A stretch of DNA of 64,000 nt, taken from assembly GCA_026260175.1 (NCBI GenBank), contig JAKCWW010000567.1, positions 22,574-86,573 on the forward strand, in the 5' to 3' direction. The position numbers and the translations under genes are program-made. The stretch is from Reticulitermes lucifugus. Its lineage: Eukaryota; Arthropoda; Insecta; Blattodea; Rhinotermitidae. Shown in pieces: positions 1 to 11,965 of this stretch. Each line of letters starts with the position of its first letter. Within the stretch, counting starts at the first letter, position 1. The notes under the pieces are model-generated. The model was not told the DNA's origin, searched no databases, and was given only the letters and a program-made list of their open reading frames with translations.

Positions 1-50
1 GAAACGTTGTATTCAAACGAATTGACGCGGCTGTGCGCCCGAGAAGACTA
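1..50 (-). repeat. Partial copy of the 24.4-kb inverted repeat
   Basis: Matches the reverse complement of 24366-24412 with about two differences near the end. The window edge cuts the rest. Confidence 0.55.
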
Positions 51-651
51 TATTGAATTATAATTAATATTTTTAGCAAAATATACACATTCGTGTGATG
101 TGTGAATGTCGCAGTTACCACACTGTACTGAACTTAACGGAACCGGACTAAAACTGAACCAAACTAGGAACCTTCCTTCGAAAGCATATAAGAATTTACA
201 CTGTAAATTTACCTGGAATAGAAAGAAACGTAAAGCAACTGTACCAAGGTCAGACCAGAAGTAAACGCGCATGTGATCTCAATTCACTACTCTGTAAGTA
301 AACCCGTTGGGAACAGCGAATTACCATAAGCGACTTTTCAAATTCCATAAAGAATGACTTGCATCTTTTGCTTTTGCCTTTATAACTCTTGTGATTTTAA
401 TATTTAGTTTCAACCTGGAGGCGGATTTCGACCTTGGACTAAGTGGCAGCGTTCTGTGTATATTCAACGGACAACGTTCGACTGTTCTATGACATTCTGA
501 CAGTTCCATAATGCTAAATTATGAATTTGTGTCACTAAAATAATTTTGTTGCGTAATTTCACATAGCATATTTTATGATACAAAATACCGTACATAAAAC
601 GTTGCACTGTGCTTCTTTTCACGTAAAGTATGAGTCGATGCTTTTGAATTG

Positions 652-900
652 TAACGATAGCTCAGTCGGTATAGGGATTATCAACGGGCTGGACGGTTTA
701 GGGTTTGAACCCCGGTGGGGAAAATAAATTTTCTCCACATCCGCCTAGAACGATCCTGGGACCCACCCAGCCTCCTGTACAATGAGTACCGCGCTCTTTC
801 CTGGGGGTAGAGTGGCAGGGGTGTGGCGTTGACCACCCACCCCTATCTAGCGCCGGCCTGTGCCTGCGTGGCATGTTATGGAGACGCTCAATTTGAAGTA
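652..900 (+). mobile_element. SINE group A
   Basis: tRNA-like head with A box (GATAGCTCAGTCGGTATAGG) and B box (GGTTTGAACCCC), followed by the group A body GACCCACCCAGCCTCCTGTA, GTACCGCGCTCTTTCCTGGG and TGGCGTTGACCACCCACC. It looks nearly full length. Confidence 0.8.
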
Positions 901-904
901 TATA

Positions 905-1270
905 TGACACTGAAAATTAACTGCCTTCTATGACGTAACGCTGTGTAATTCGGTAGACTGGTGCAGGGGTTTTGGAGGAAAGTGCTGTCTGCCTGTCGAC
1001 AGTGGAAAACAGAAAGCAGAAGATAGCCGTCTTCGGACTGACAGCCTTCAAAGTCTCATACCCGTCTGCATGCGTATGAGTTTCTTTAACTACCTTGACT
1101 AAGTACTATGCAGCTGTCATTTTCGAGAAGTTGGTAGTCGCTAAGCTCGTCAAAGAATTTGCTGCATGTTACAGAATCCGAAGATCCAATACCGTGTTCG
1201 AAGCGAATCATCTCGGATGGAACTCAGCATGAGTTACATTAATCTGGTTTGTATGCTCACAAGTTTAATA
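905..1270. other. Intergenic, nothing recognised
   Basis: No coding pattern or known repeat seen. Confidence 0.5.
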
Positions 1271-1272
1271 TA

Positions 1273-1625
1273 GACACACACCGACTTACGCAGTACTTAA
1301 TTTCTGGAAGGTCCGGCGTTAAGTCGAATTTTGCGCAAGTCGGAAAAATGAGTGTACATATGGTCACCTACATATGTATATAAAAGGGAATCTAGTTGAA
1401 ATTCAAACTCCAGCACACTGGAACCTGATCGGCCGCAGCATGACCGCCCACCACCTGTGTTGTCGCCCAGCAGTATTCTCCCGCCACATTCTTCTCACTG
1501 CGCTTCTATTCCCGCAATGAAAAACTCGGCGCACGATTAAAAAGTCATTACCTTAACATTGCCTCAAATTGTGCACGTCTGAAATCGCGTAACTTGAAAC
1601 TGAATGAAGCTGGGGAGTGTCTGCA
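1273..1625 (+). mobile_element. MITE with ACACTCCCCGACTTACGCAA-like ends
   Basis: Left ACACACCGACTTACGCAGTA, right AAGCTGGGGAGTGTCTG; interior CCGGCGTTAAGTCGAATTTT, GCGCAAGTCGG and CCACCTGTGTTGTCGCCCAG. It pairs with the copy at 41 kb. No coding capacity. Confidence 0.6.
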
Positions 1626-1877
1626 TTTTTACATTTTAATGTTACTAGCCCATATGAGCATAGTTCTCCCACGTGATTTTTCCCCAGCTTTTACGAATAA
1701 AAAATCGATGTATTTTTCACTTCCTCCAAGCGTGCTAAGTGTGCTGCTCTTCTCGTATCTTTGATTTCATAACCCTAGCGTTATTCGGTGAAGCGTAAGG
1801 ACTACTGCGATAAGGAAACGAACGTGCGCCAGCTGTTAGTCTTTTAACACTTGCAGTAACCATAACAAAACAGACAA

Positions 1878-2390
1878 TGTAGGTGTAGCGTAACACTGAG
1901 GCGCCTTCGCGTAACCATTGTTGCCGTAGGAAAGCAAAAAGTATTAAAGGTTCGCAGCGTGTCTCTAGCCTTAGTTATCCAGCATGCAAAGCACATGCGC
2001 CGTATTATACTGTCATCTGTGGCCTGTTCATGTCTACCATATTTTTCCGCATTATCTCATAAATTGTACGATTTTTGGAAAAACGTTTTTGAACTAAAAT
2101 GTGCTTTATTTTCTCTACAAATTTTGTCTGAAACATTTCTCATTTTAAGAAGAAATGAGCGAGATATTTTCATAAATGTACATAGGTCTTCACGTAAAGT
2201 ACCCGAGATTCTTGTCAGATAATAATGAAACTTGAAGTTTCTTGACAGATTTTCGAAAAATACTCAAATATCAAATTTAATGAAAATCCTTTCAGTGGGA
2301 CCCGAGTTGTTCCGTTCAGATGGACAGACAGACATGATATGACGAAGCCAATAGGCCCTTTTTGAAATTGTGCGAAGGCACCTGAAAACG
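1878..2390 (-). mobile_element. Non-autonomous DNA element, GGCGCGTTCGC-end family
   Basis: Begins (reversed) ACAGACAATGTAGGTGTAGC, GAGGCGCCTTCGCGTAACCA and TTGTTGCCG; the interior has ATCCAGCATGCAAAGCACAT and CATAAATGTACATAGGTCTT; it ends GACATGATATGACGAAGCCA. About 510 bases, no coding capacity. The ends share an inverted core (AGGCGCGTTCGC). Confidence 0.65.
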
Positions 2391-3766
2391 ACTGGAGTGA
2401 AAAAGAGTCCCTGAAAGAGTAAGACAACTGCTCTTAATTCAAAACGATTTCATGTTACACAATAATATGAAGAAGCATTAATTTGGCGAGGATAAAATCA
2501 CAAATACCTACAAGATGAAAGATAATCATGATTTGATCTTAGAGTGGGTTATCTGATGTCACCGGTTTAATTACATAATTTATATTGCGGCCAATAATGA
2601 GGTATGAACGTAACAATGAATTGTAAGAGTTTTTAATGTGGCAGTTAAGATCTGTTTAAAGATAATGTGTCTTGTAATTCGACTAGAAATTCTGAGGAAC
2701 ACCACAAAATTCTGATACGTAGGTCTGCCTGGATTCGAACTCTGCACGTATATAGTTGACACCGTTACCAGCCTACGAGATGGAATACTTCAACCTGCGC
2801 TGAACAAAATTATTCATCTGGAACAAAGAGTTAACCTTACATTTGTAATGCAGACACGCTCCGTTCTTGTCAGTCGTTCGAGCAAAGCCCGTGGAATGCG
2901 CTTAACGTCACATGCTTCTGTTACTAATTGTATCCGTTTTGTGTCGCCGTGTTGTCGTACAATCTGAAATCTCTGCAGCGCTGTGGAAAAGGAAAGCTGC
3001 GTTAATTGAAGCAGCAAACGACTTTTAGTCACTTAATGACACTATTTATGCGTTCGGTTTATCATAATTGAACGGAAAATTTTGCCTTTCTCCCCCCCCC
3101 TTTTTTCTTACGGCCTCCTTCTTTGTTTTCTTTCTTATCGTTGTCCTGGTGTTTCTTTCTATATTCTTCCTTACTTCTTTTAGTTTTGTTTCTTATTTCT
3201 GTCGTTCCTTTTTTTATTTTTTCCTTCCTTTCTTTCACTGCTTGCTTCGACTTATGTTTCTACCCTTACTCCTCCTCATGGAAGCAATTTGCTGTCTTTC
3301 GAAACAGAATTAATGAGAGATATCAAATACTGCGGACAAGTAATAGACACGTTTGTCGAAAGACGAGTCCGTCGCAAAGCCGTTTGCATTACTTAAGTAC
3401 GTTACAGTACGTTACAGAGGGAGTACAGACATCCAAGCCAAAAGCGGCATTCCAAAGAGCGACCCCCAATGTCCGTCTGCAACCAAGTTGTGACCGGGAC
3501 CAGTTTGCATAAGTTTTAGGACACTTTTCTTCCTTAAAATGAAATAAGCATATTTATTCCATTAGCGTTGTCTTTATATGTCCTTATTTCAACTTTTGAC
3601 CTTATTGACGGGCTTTCACGAAACTTGAAATGAACGTTATGCCTTTTCAGGCCACCCCAACGCCGAACATTCAGTTTCCTACTAGTAGGTAATAGAAGCA
3701 GTGCAGATGCAGGAACTTGCGAGGCGGAAGAGGCTGTAATGTCTCTTAATGTTCACGTGGGTTAGG
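2391..3766. other. Intergenic
   Basis: Apart from the pyrimidine tract at 3090-3250 and a short direct repeat (GTACGTTACAGTACGTTACA near 3400), nothing is recognised. Confidence 0.5.
3090..3250. repeat. Pyrimidine-rich low-complexity tract
   Basis: C and T make up most of the plus strand, with C and T runs near 3095-3110. It creates spurious Phe/Leu-rich frames. Confidence 0.8.
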
Positions 3767-3908
3767 GCGGATTTGAATAACTCCAGGCGTCAGGTCGCCA
3801 TGGTGAATAATATTTTTGTCTCCTCCTTATGGAACTTCCTGCATGTCACCATGCTTGCGATGAGATTTGTAGGTGGCTCCTAGAATTCGGAACATTTTTG
3901 CACCCTTG
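3767..3908. mobile_element. hAT-like MITE, drifted
   Basis: Interior GGCGTCAGGTCGCCATGGTG and GTAGGTGGCTCCTAGAATTC, right end TTTTTGCACCCTTG. The left end has drifted and no clear duplication remains. Confidence 0.5.
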
Positions 3909-4197
3909 AGCTTAGGGTCTTTTAATAACGCCATGACTGCTTGCAAAAATCTTTAACTTTATGTTTTTTTTTTGCGGTAACTTATGAAGCACTACAGCTA
4001 GGCGTGTGAAGCCCCATAGGAATATAGATCATAGACTTACTTATCTATAAAACGTGTATGAGACAGGTCTGTTGTCTAACGCTCGAAAGTTAAGAAAATA
4101 TCTAAAATTCGAAGCTTTGAGATTATACCCCACAAAATCAACGTGTATACAATCTATATCAAAGTAATAAATTCTTCAGAAACAAATTGGAAGAACA

Positions 4198-4238
<41 letters not shown>

Positions 4239-4883
4239 TGGCCTATAGAACTGTAAGTCTGTGCAAGAAAACATAAGTAGCTTTTATGAGGTTGGTTCGG
4301 GACTGCTTGCTATTCTAAAACTAACAGCATAAACCATAATTGAGGCGAGAATTTTTGAAAGTATTTCCCTGTTTTGTAACAGGAAATCTTAACATTTCAA
4401 GAGGCTGAATTTATTTCTGTAGTAGTTACTGCTTGTTACATATATGAATATATTATTGAAATGACCATATATTCTAAAAAGTATTCAGTTGTCGTCAGTG
4501 AATCATAATACCTTGTAAAGTACATACAAAGCAGCCTAGTTCCGTAAATACCTCTATTAATTGCACTTCTTAGAGTAAAAACAAGGTTATGGTTTTTAGT
4601 AGAATAGTTCTTCACTTTTCTATTGCATATCCTCTCGTTTGTTGCTCGTCAGTTAAGATACCCCGGTGAGAGATAGCTTTGTTGCTTTAACCACAAACTA
4701 AGATATTCACATTCTCCTTTCACCACCTCATTAGGAAGTACCGGTTTAGGACTGAAGTAATAGCCATATAATTAAGTACTACCGCGTTACAACAGGCAGG
4801 AAGCGATGACTTACTGGACCACGAGTGTTAGTACTCGGTACAGTGTCTGAACCGCAATCAGTAAGCTTCGTTATGTTGAAAGC
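3909..4883. other. Intergenic, AT-rich
   Basis: Contains only the ATA microsatellite; no gene signal. Confidence 0.5.
4199..4239. repeat. (ATA)n microsatellite
   Basis: About 13 uninterrupted trinucleotide units. Confidence 0.95.
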
Positions 4884-5150
4884 TGACACCCTGTAGACTG
4901 GTATATACGTACCTACGGCTTGGGGAGTATAGTGCCTCCATCTTCAGAGCAGTCCAATAACAGCCACTTCGACTGCCCTGAAGGCTGTCCCTGGCTGAGT
5001 AGAGATCTGAGACAGTTTTGTTGTTCAAATGACTCTAGATCCTGAAGATAGGGGCAGCACGCTTCTCAGATACGTCGGTAAATATATACTAGTCGAGACG
5101 GCGTAGAATCTCTTCATCAACGTTGCTTTGAGAACCAGAAGTCTCACAAT
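4884..5150 (+). repeat. Degenerate snap-back repeat
   Basis: CCCTGTAGACTGGTATATAC at the left and GTCGGTAAATATATACTAGTC..GACGGCGTAG at the right are inverted relatives. CCTCCATCTTCAGAGCAGTC and CCTGAAGATAGG mark the hammerhead-like interior. Confidence 0.5.
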
Positions 5151-5559
5151 ACATCAGGGACTCGCTTCCCGTGATGGTCTTAAAATGTATCGAATGGTTA
5201 CCAAATGTAGACAGTTACCTGGAGGTAACCACGCTTGAATTTTGATGCTGAATGCTGATCTTCGTCTAAACCTGAGGTTAATAACACAGTGAACTTTGTA
5301 TGTATTCCCCAGGAGTTTACATATCAAGCGGATTAAGTAGAGAGGTACAAGTTTATACCAAATTAATATTAATTTAAAAATTAATTTCTCGACATCTTGC
5401 TGTCTTCATTGATAAAATAGAATACCTACAATGACGAAGAATGTTTCAAGTATCTTCACACATTCATCTAACTGTTAAGATATCGCGGAGGTGTATATTT
5501 TTGTAGCAATAATTTTCTTGTAAGAATTTTCGAAGAGGAAAGAAATAAGGGCAAATTAG

Positions 5560-6500
5560 AGAAAAATGAGTACTGAAGAACTTCATAATTTCTGTTCTTC
5601 ACCGAATATTATTAGGATAATGAAATCAAGGAGGAGGAGATGTGCGGGCCATGTGACGCGCATGGGAGAAGAGCAGAATTTGTGGTTCTTGGAAAATGTA
5701 AAAGATTCTAATTTCATCTCTAAATTATTCCATACAATATAGCATTTCTATTTATTATTCCTCCTCCCTAACTTCCTCTAAACTTTGCACCGTTTTCTCC
5801 ATTTGTTTTATATTTTCATTTTAGTTTATATAGAAATTTGTCTACATTTTTCAATTCTGTAATCTTTGTGCAACTAATTATTTTCTTAATTGCTGTTTCT
5901 TCACTCTTGTATAGACACTAAATTTCAAAAATAGTTCCCTCCATCTTTGTGACCCCCCTTACATTTCGGAAATGTATGCATTTCATTCTATTCTTCACTA
6001 CACAATGGGTACCTTTCTTTGCCTACACCTCTACTTATACCTCTCAGTTTCCAAATTTTCCATCGAAAACATGCTAACCCAATACTCTTCCACATAAAAA
6101 TACATAAATATATACACTGACAGGTATATACACTCTTCTCTCCCCACTCTTGTTTCATATTCCGATACGAGACTAGATAAACTTCAGTCATTAGTAATAA
6201 ACTAGTAATAAAAATCCGGTGTTGTCAGTCACATGCAAATAAATTTACTTTGAAACTCTACCAACAAATTTGATTTCACTTGGGAAAACATGAAGGACTG
6301 GAACCGCTAGAAGGAGCTAGACGTAGCTGAGGGGATAATATTAAAGTGGATCTGAAAGAAATATGAACGGGTGTTTTGGACTGAATTCTTTTGGCTCACA
6401 ATAGGAACAAATGGTGGGCTGTTGTGAACACGGTAATGAAATTATCATTTACATAAAATTGTGGGAATTTCTTGACTAGATGAGGAATTATCAGATTCTT
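5560..6500 (+). pseudogene. RTE-like LINE tail, interrupted at 5704-6285
   Basis: 5560-5703 reads ELHNFCSSPNIIRIMKSRRR and CAGHVTRMGEEQN. 6286-6500 resumes with GGAACCGCTAGAAGGAGCTA and GGGCTGTTGTGAACACGGTA. The 580 bases between are AT-rich and match nothing recognised. The flanks CTTGGAAAATGTAAA and CTTGGGAAAACATGAA look like an imperfect target duplication. Confidence 0.6.
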
Positions 6501-6701
6501 AAAAAGGATTGTTCTCCAAGGAGTCACTTTGTAAGAATGACAGTAATTTTCTTTTCTCCTTCCAGTTATTCCAGTGCTTTAGTCCCATAAAACATATCTT
6601 CAGCTGTTTTTTAGAGCGTTCAACCATACTTGCAGTACCGCGAACTTTTGAGTCTTCCTTCAGTCTCTTCAGAAAGAAAAAATGAAAACAACGTCTGTAA
6701 G

Positions 6702-6917
6702 TGTGCGGTCTTCTGGGTTATTACACGGCGTCGTGTGGTAATTATTTACCGACTTTTCGGGACAACGTATCGGTCCCATCCTCACAGGTGACCCGTTGAC
6801 CCGTGAGGATGGGACCGATACGTTGTCCCGAAAGGTCGGTAAATAATTACCACACGACGCCGTGTAATAACCCAGAAGAACACAGATTTCATCAATATCG
6901 CGGCGGAAGCCTGAAAT
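6702..6917 (+). mobile_element. Snap-back element with 76-bp arms and 13-bp TSD
   Basis: Arms 6710-6785 and 6803-6878 match at 75 of 76 positions; the one difference would be a G-U pair in RNA. The loop is 17 bases. A right-hand tail ends GCGGCGGAAGCCTGAAAT. CAACGTCTGTAAG occurs on both sides (6689-6701, 6918-6930) as a perfect 13-bp duplication. The near identity of the arms suggests a recent copy or ongoing arm correction. Confidence 0.75.
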
Positions 6918-6930
6918 CAACGTCTGTAAG

Positions 6931-7552
6931 CCTTTAGATTAAATATAAGAGCTCATAGGCGTAACTTGGCTAATAACATTTAGGGAGGGGGGGTGAAATC
7001 AGCTATGGGTACTAAGAACTTTACGAAGTAGTAAAGTTAGAAAGAGGGGAAAGATTGGTTCGAACCAGTCCTTAATATACATACACCCCTTTCCCCACTC
7101 TCACCCCTTTTTTTATTTGGCCCTCTTCAACTCAATAGCCAAAGAAATTATTCTTAGGTAGGGAAAATATTGGGGTGGTATTTGCCCCCTCCAAGTTACG
7201 CCTATGTACGAGCTTGTTTATGACTTCATTCAAGCAAATGTAGAAAGTGGAGAACTTTAGAGTGAAGCGTCATGTCTAAGACAGACCAATAGGAGACTGA
7301 GATTTGCATGAAGTGTAATTAAACTATTGACGAAAAATCAGAGAATGTCTAAAATAATGTGAGTTTCAAACAATTAAAACTTGTGTTTAATATCGTGTTA
7401 TGGATCCCAGTTGTAGAATTTATTACAGATCTCAGATCTGAGGCAGACACCCGCATTTTATTCAGTTAATGTAATAAATTAAAACGTTATTGATTAAATT
7501 CAGATAACAGACTGTCCAAGGCCCGTGGAGGAGCTCTAGAAAAGTAAGCTCT
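6931..7552. other. Intergenic
   Basis: ATAGGCGTAACTTGG near 6955 and its complement CAAGTTACGCCTATG near 7191 form the tips of a loose inverted repeat of about 250 bases, possibly another MITE. Nothing else. Confidence 0.35.
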
Positions 7553-7838
7553 AGTAAAAGGTAAAAGTAAATTCTTCCATGCGTAGGCCATGAAGGTATA
7601 TGGGGGAATAAAACTGTACCTCCACATATGCTTAACCTCGGCTTTGGATAAAGGAGATTTGACAGCTTCGGTCTCCGTCCGCCTTACCCTCACATAAAAA
7701 GCCTCTAGTACCCATTGAATAGGAGGCTAAATGAGCCCCCAGAGCCGGTCTGGAAGCTTCGGAGAAGAGAAAAATCTCACATGTCTGCCGGGAATTGAAC
7801 CACGTTTCCTCTGTTTTACACCCCGAGCTTTTAGTCAC
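7553..7838 (-). mobile_element. SINE group A
   Basis: Minus-strand copy: body TACCCATTGAATAGGAGGCT and AGAGCCGGTCTGGAAGCTTC, and head complement GGGAATTGAACCACG. The 3' end reads GTAGGCCATGAAGGTATATG. Confidence 0.75.
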
Positions 7839-10165
7839 AGAATAAATTAATTATATAGTTATTATATAAACTTTTAATTTGGTAGGAAACATGAGATAAC
7901 GTCTTGGTGTTTTACTAAAACATGACTTGATAAAATGAAGCACACACATGAGACGTAACACAAGAATAACAGTTGCACCGGCTATGTGGGCATTATTCGG
8001 TTAAGCAAATATTATTAGAACGTTCTGCTCCCCCAATACCTTATTTTTAATTATTCTGTGACTTGAAATGGAAAATCGTTCTTCATATTTTTATTTTGCG
8101 CATGCAATTATCGCAAAACCGTAAACAGACCATGGTGACTTTCTTTGTAATTACGTAAACAATTTTAACTTACTTATTTTCTCATTAGTCTCGCAGCAGC
8201 TTTGCGGAGACAAACTAAAACTGTCATGTTTAGACTTGAAACATTGACCGGTAGTTGCTTATCAAACATTTATTTTAAACCGATGCTTTTAAACGTTTCT
8301 GTTGCTACTGTTGTTGCATATTCATAAGGAATCTTTTCGGATCTTAGCTGTTGGACCGTGTACTGTGAATGAGCATTTTTGTGGTTTTTATCACTTTTAC
8401 CCAAATGAATTCGGACAATATCTTACCATAAGCCACAGAGGTTTCCTTCCGCATCATTAAACCTAGTAGTAATTTACCACTAGACGTTGCGTAAAGAGAG
8501 CAAATGATATATTTTTGCTAAATTAAGCAAAAATTCCACATAGACAAAGTTAACAATTTTGGAAATATACTCATAACACTTCTGGCACGTTCATTCTGTT
8601 ACTGTCCCTAGATTTTCCTTTCTTCAATGCTAATGTTTGATATTCTGTTACATATAATTAACATAACACTGATAATTCGAAGCAGAACACTGAAAATGTG
8701 TCTTTTACTTGTCACACAACAAACACACCACAACTAATCGCGTTAACTATTAATCAATAATTATGACCACAATTATATCTTCTTTCGAACAAGCAGACCT
8801 TAAATTCATACACAGCACTCCACTGCTTGTTCGTAGAATGCACTAACTTCGCGGAGGAGATTTGTTCTGGAGGAGCTTTTTTCAGGTCCATGGGGATATT
8901 ATCATCCCATTTACTGCTATGCCTATCTTTACTTCCGTCTTCTTCCGACTAACATTTTTTTGACATCACTCTATTCATGCTACACGCCTCTTCCATCTCA
9001 TCTACTTTGATTTGATCGTCCTAATCTTATTTGCTAAAGAGTACACATTAGTTGTTTTTATTATGTAAAACTCTCCATATTCATGTTACTTCTCTTCGTT
9101 TGGTCCAAAGACTTTCTTCCTTTTTCCTGAAAGTCAAGTGAGTTTCCTGGAAATAAACCATTACCAGACTTCTATATCCTTCTTAGCTCACCACTCATAA
9201 TCATTCGCAAATGAGCACTCGACACTTACATAACCACTTGGAATGCACTCAAGTGTTCATAACCTGCAAGTCCGCCGTCACTGAAGGATTGAATGTTATT
9301 AATCATCATTGCCATTTGAATTTTCTTTCCTCTGCTTCACTGAACATCACACTGTGCTGAAACACTCTTTGGTTCGAATCTCTCCGGACAGACTTAATTT
9401 CTTCGCATATATTCCTCGTTCTCCCGGAGTAACGCCGGTAGACATTGCGCTAAATTGCTACGAAAGAGGTTACCGCTGTTTCGTGTAACATTCTTCTGAA
9501 ATCGCCATTCATAATCACCGTAGCATTGCTCATTCAACTTCATCTGGGCAGTGGACACGGTGTCGTTGAACCAAGACGTCTCCGCTTAGTGGCTGGTACT
9601 TATGTTTGTATTGGGAAGGCCTCCGGGTCCAATCTTCTTCAGGTTCCGCAGCCCTTCCTTTGTAATCCAAACACATCCTCATATTTTTTGCTGTTAATAA
9701 TCAGGCTTGCACTTCTTAATCGTCGTTACTTAGGTCATGTATTTATCACAACGTCACCGAATAGATTACTGTAGACCCTGCTTCCATAAACAGCAGTTGG
9801 TCAGGGCACCGGCTTTTCTGTTCCACGCCGGTGTTTATGAAGAAATATCGGATAGGTGTCCAAAATATATCGTCGCGACTCCTCCCACTTCCACCAGTTT
9901 CACAATGCATAATCTTCAGCTCATCTTGTTCAACGATAAATAAACTTGGGAGATTATAGCTCATTGTCAAACAGCCTACGAAGTGACAAAACCTGACGCA
10001 TCTTCCTAAACCTGTCGACAAAATATGATGCGAGACTTTTGCTGGTTAGCCAATTTTATAGGTGTGAAAACTGACTGGGTAGAAATAAAATAACTGATTT
10101 ATAGGTTAAAAAACATGGTGGGCCTATAAATACGTGTATGCAGAAATTATGTAATAAAGCACAAT
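7839..10165. other. Intergenic, 2.3 kb without recognisable features
   Basis: AT-rich single-copy-looking DNA. Frames at 9526-10021 lack codon structure or family motifs. Confidence 0.5.
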
Positions 10166-10453
10166 AATTTAATTTAGGAAAATACTTTTTCTTGGTATAT
10201 TTAAAAACAACAGTGAGGCTTATGCCCAGGGGTTCTCTTTACCCTTTAGAGACTAAGATTAAATTTAATTTAGAAAAATACTTTTTCTTAGTATATTTAA
10301 AAACAACAGTGAGGCTTATGCCTAGGGGTTCTCTTTACCCTTTAGAGACTAAGATTAAATTTAATTTAGAAAAATACTTTTTATTAGTATATTTAAAAAC
10401 AACAGTGAGGCTTATGCCTAGGAGTTCTCTTTACCCTTTAGAGACTAAGATTA
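10166..10453 (+). repeat. Tandem repeat, three 96-bp units
   Basis: Units start at 10166, 10262 and 10358 and differ at few positions. As 96 is a multiple of three, one frame stays open through all units, reading a 32-residue repeat (VYLKTTVRLMPRGSLYPLET..). The sequence after the array (ACTAAGATTAACCTGAATAA, TTACCGCGCGGTAAACACAC) recurs at 49036-49130. Confidence 0.85.
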
Positions 10454-10530
10454 ACCTGAATAATGCATAAATACTCAGCTCTTACCGCGCGGTAAACACA
10501 CGACGTGTCGGTTATAAAAACCAAATACCT

Positions 10531-11187
10531 AATGTTTTAATCGCTGTTTGTTCTGAGATCCGTACAAAACACATACATACACTGTGTGGGAAGAGCGTAG
10601 AATTTTTTAATGTTAAACCTGGTGGTACATATAGTAAATACTGGGCCTTAAACGGTTAACGACTTCTGCGACGCCGTTATAAATTCATGGAGTACGGAGT
10701 ACGTACGAATTACTCACGTGTTAGCTCAGGTGTGAGATCGCCGCGCCGCGAAGTCTTGCTGTCCGCTGCTCACTACTGTCTGTACCTGCGCCACGATATA
10801 GAAAGTTCAACGAAACTGAGAAACGAGATGCAAGGAGTGGGAGTGGGCTGGTGGTTGGAGGAGACAGGCTGCGGGGTCGACATCTTTCTGGGAACACAAA
10901 GAAGACTCCGGAATTGCAGACATCAAAATAATACTTGATACCATGACCACAGGTACAACTCCCACTCGAGTTTCAAAAACAAGATAGCATCTTTTACACT
11001 TCCTACTCTTAGAATGAATAGACTATTTTACATTAGGCCCGCTTGCCTCATAAATTCTTCTTATTAGCCATTCTATGATGCAGTGTTGTGTTGAAACTAG
11101 TGGTTCCCAGTGCAAAGGTTAACGCCTGGACTGCCGTGCCGCACGTGTTTACGACAGCAGTACAGCAAGAAGGTAGATGATCCAAGT
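10531..11187. other. Intergenic
   Basis: No gene or repeat recognised. Confidence 0.5.
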
Positions 11188-11345
11188 CTTCTGGGATTCT
11201 ACGCTATGTAGACTGGTAAATAGTTACACACCTTGCGAAGGCTTGTAGGTCCTTCGAAACGTCGGGAACTATTTACCAGTCGTCACGGCGTAACGAGACT
11301 TAACTCATCTGAAACATCGCTGTGAGAAACTCAAATGTCTTACAA
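11188..11345 (+). repeat. Snap-back repeat, ACGTTTCGG family
   Basis: CTTCTGGGATTCTACGCTAT, then GACTGGTAAATAGTT, mirrored by AACTATTTACCAGTC and ACGGCGTAAC, with TCCTTCGAAACGTCGGG between. End points are not fixed by a duplication. Confidence 0.6.
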
Positions 11346-11764
11346 TAAGAGTTTAAATTTTAGTATATCTATTACATTTTAAATCGTAGTGACAAAAGGG
11401 TGTATGAAGTGGGGATGTACCGTACCAATAGCGTGCCAAGTCAGTGATTTACGTGGATTAAATCCCCGTGTTTATGACGTGTAACGAGAATTACATATCA
11501 AATGGACTGAAGAAAGCATGACCCCGCAGATTTATGTTACTTCCCCGACACAAATTGATTTACAGGCACACATCAGCTGTTACAAAATTAAACTTGTTAG
11601 AGTGGCTAACAAGGCAAGCGTTAGAGCAATCGATGGTTTCAAAACAGCAAATTTGTCACTTGTGGCAGAAATAATAACGAAGAACGCTTTGATGTCGTTC
11701 TCTGATTGTAAACGTAGGCATTAAGAATTTGGATAGATTTCAGGCTTAAGCCGCTAAGTATTTG

Positions 11765-11965
11765 AGGTCTCCACTTCCCTGGGATTTTGCGCGGCGTAGG
11801 TTGGTATTTGATCATCGTTATTCCGGGACAACTTGTCGGTCCCATCTTCAAGGATCATGCAGTCCAAAGAGAAATCTTGGACTGTTTTACCTTTGAAGAT
11901 GGGACCGATATATGTTCCCGAAGCGTCTGTAAGCAACTACTAACCTACGCCGTGCAGAATCAAGT
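11765..11965 (+). repeat. Snap-back repeat, ACGTTTCGG family
   Basis: Left CGCGGCGTAGGTTGGTATTTG and CCGGGACAACTTGTCGGTCC..CATCTTCAAGG return as CCTTTGAAGATGGGACCGAT, TGTTCCCGAAGCGTCTG and CTAACCTACGCCGTG. The arms are about 70 bases and less exact than at 6.7 kb. Confidence 0.6.

Noticed and set aside
3068-3512. Phe/Leu-rich open frames
   Set aside because: They come from a pyrimidine-rich low-complexity tract; no family motif or splice context.
10192-10470. 92-codon repeat protein
   Set aside because: Follows from 96-bp tandem units; no homology, and the flank is a dispersed repeat.
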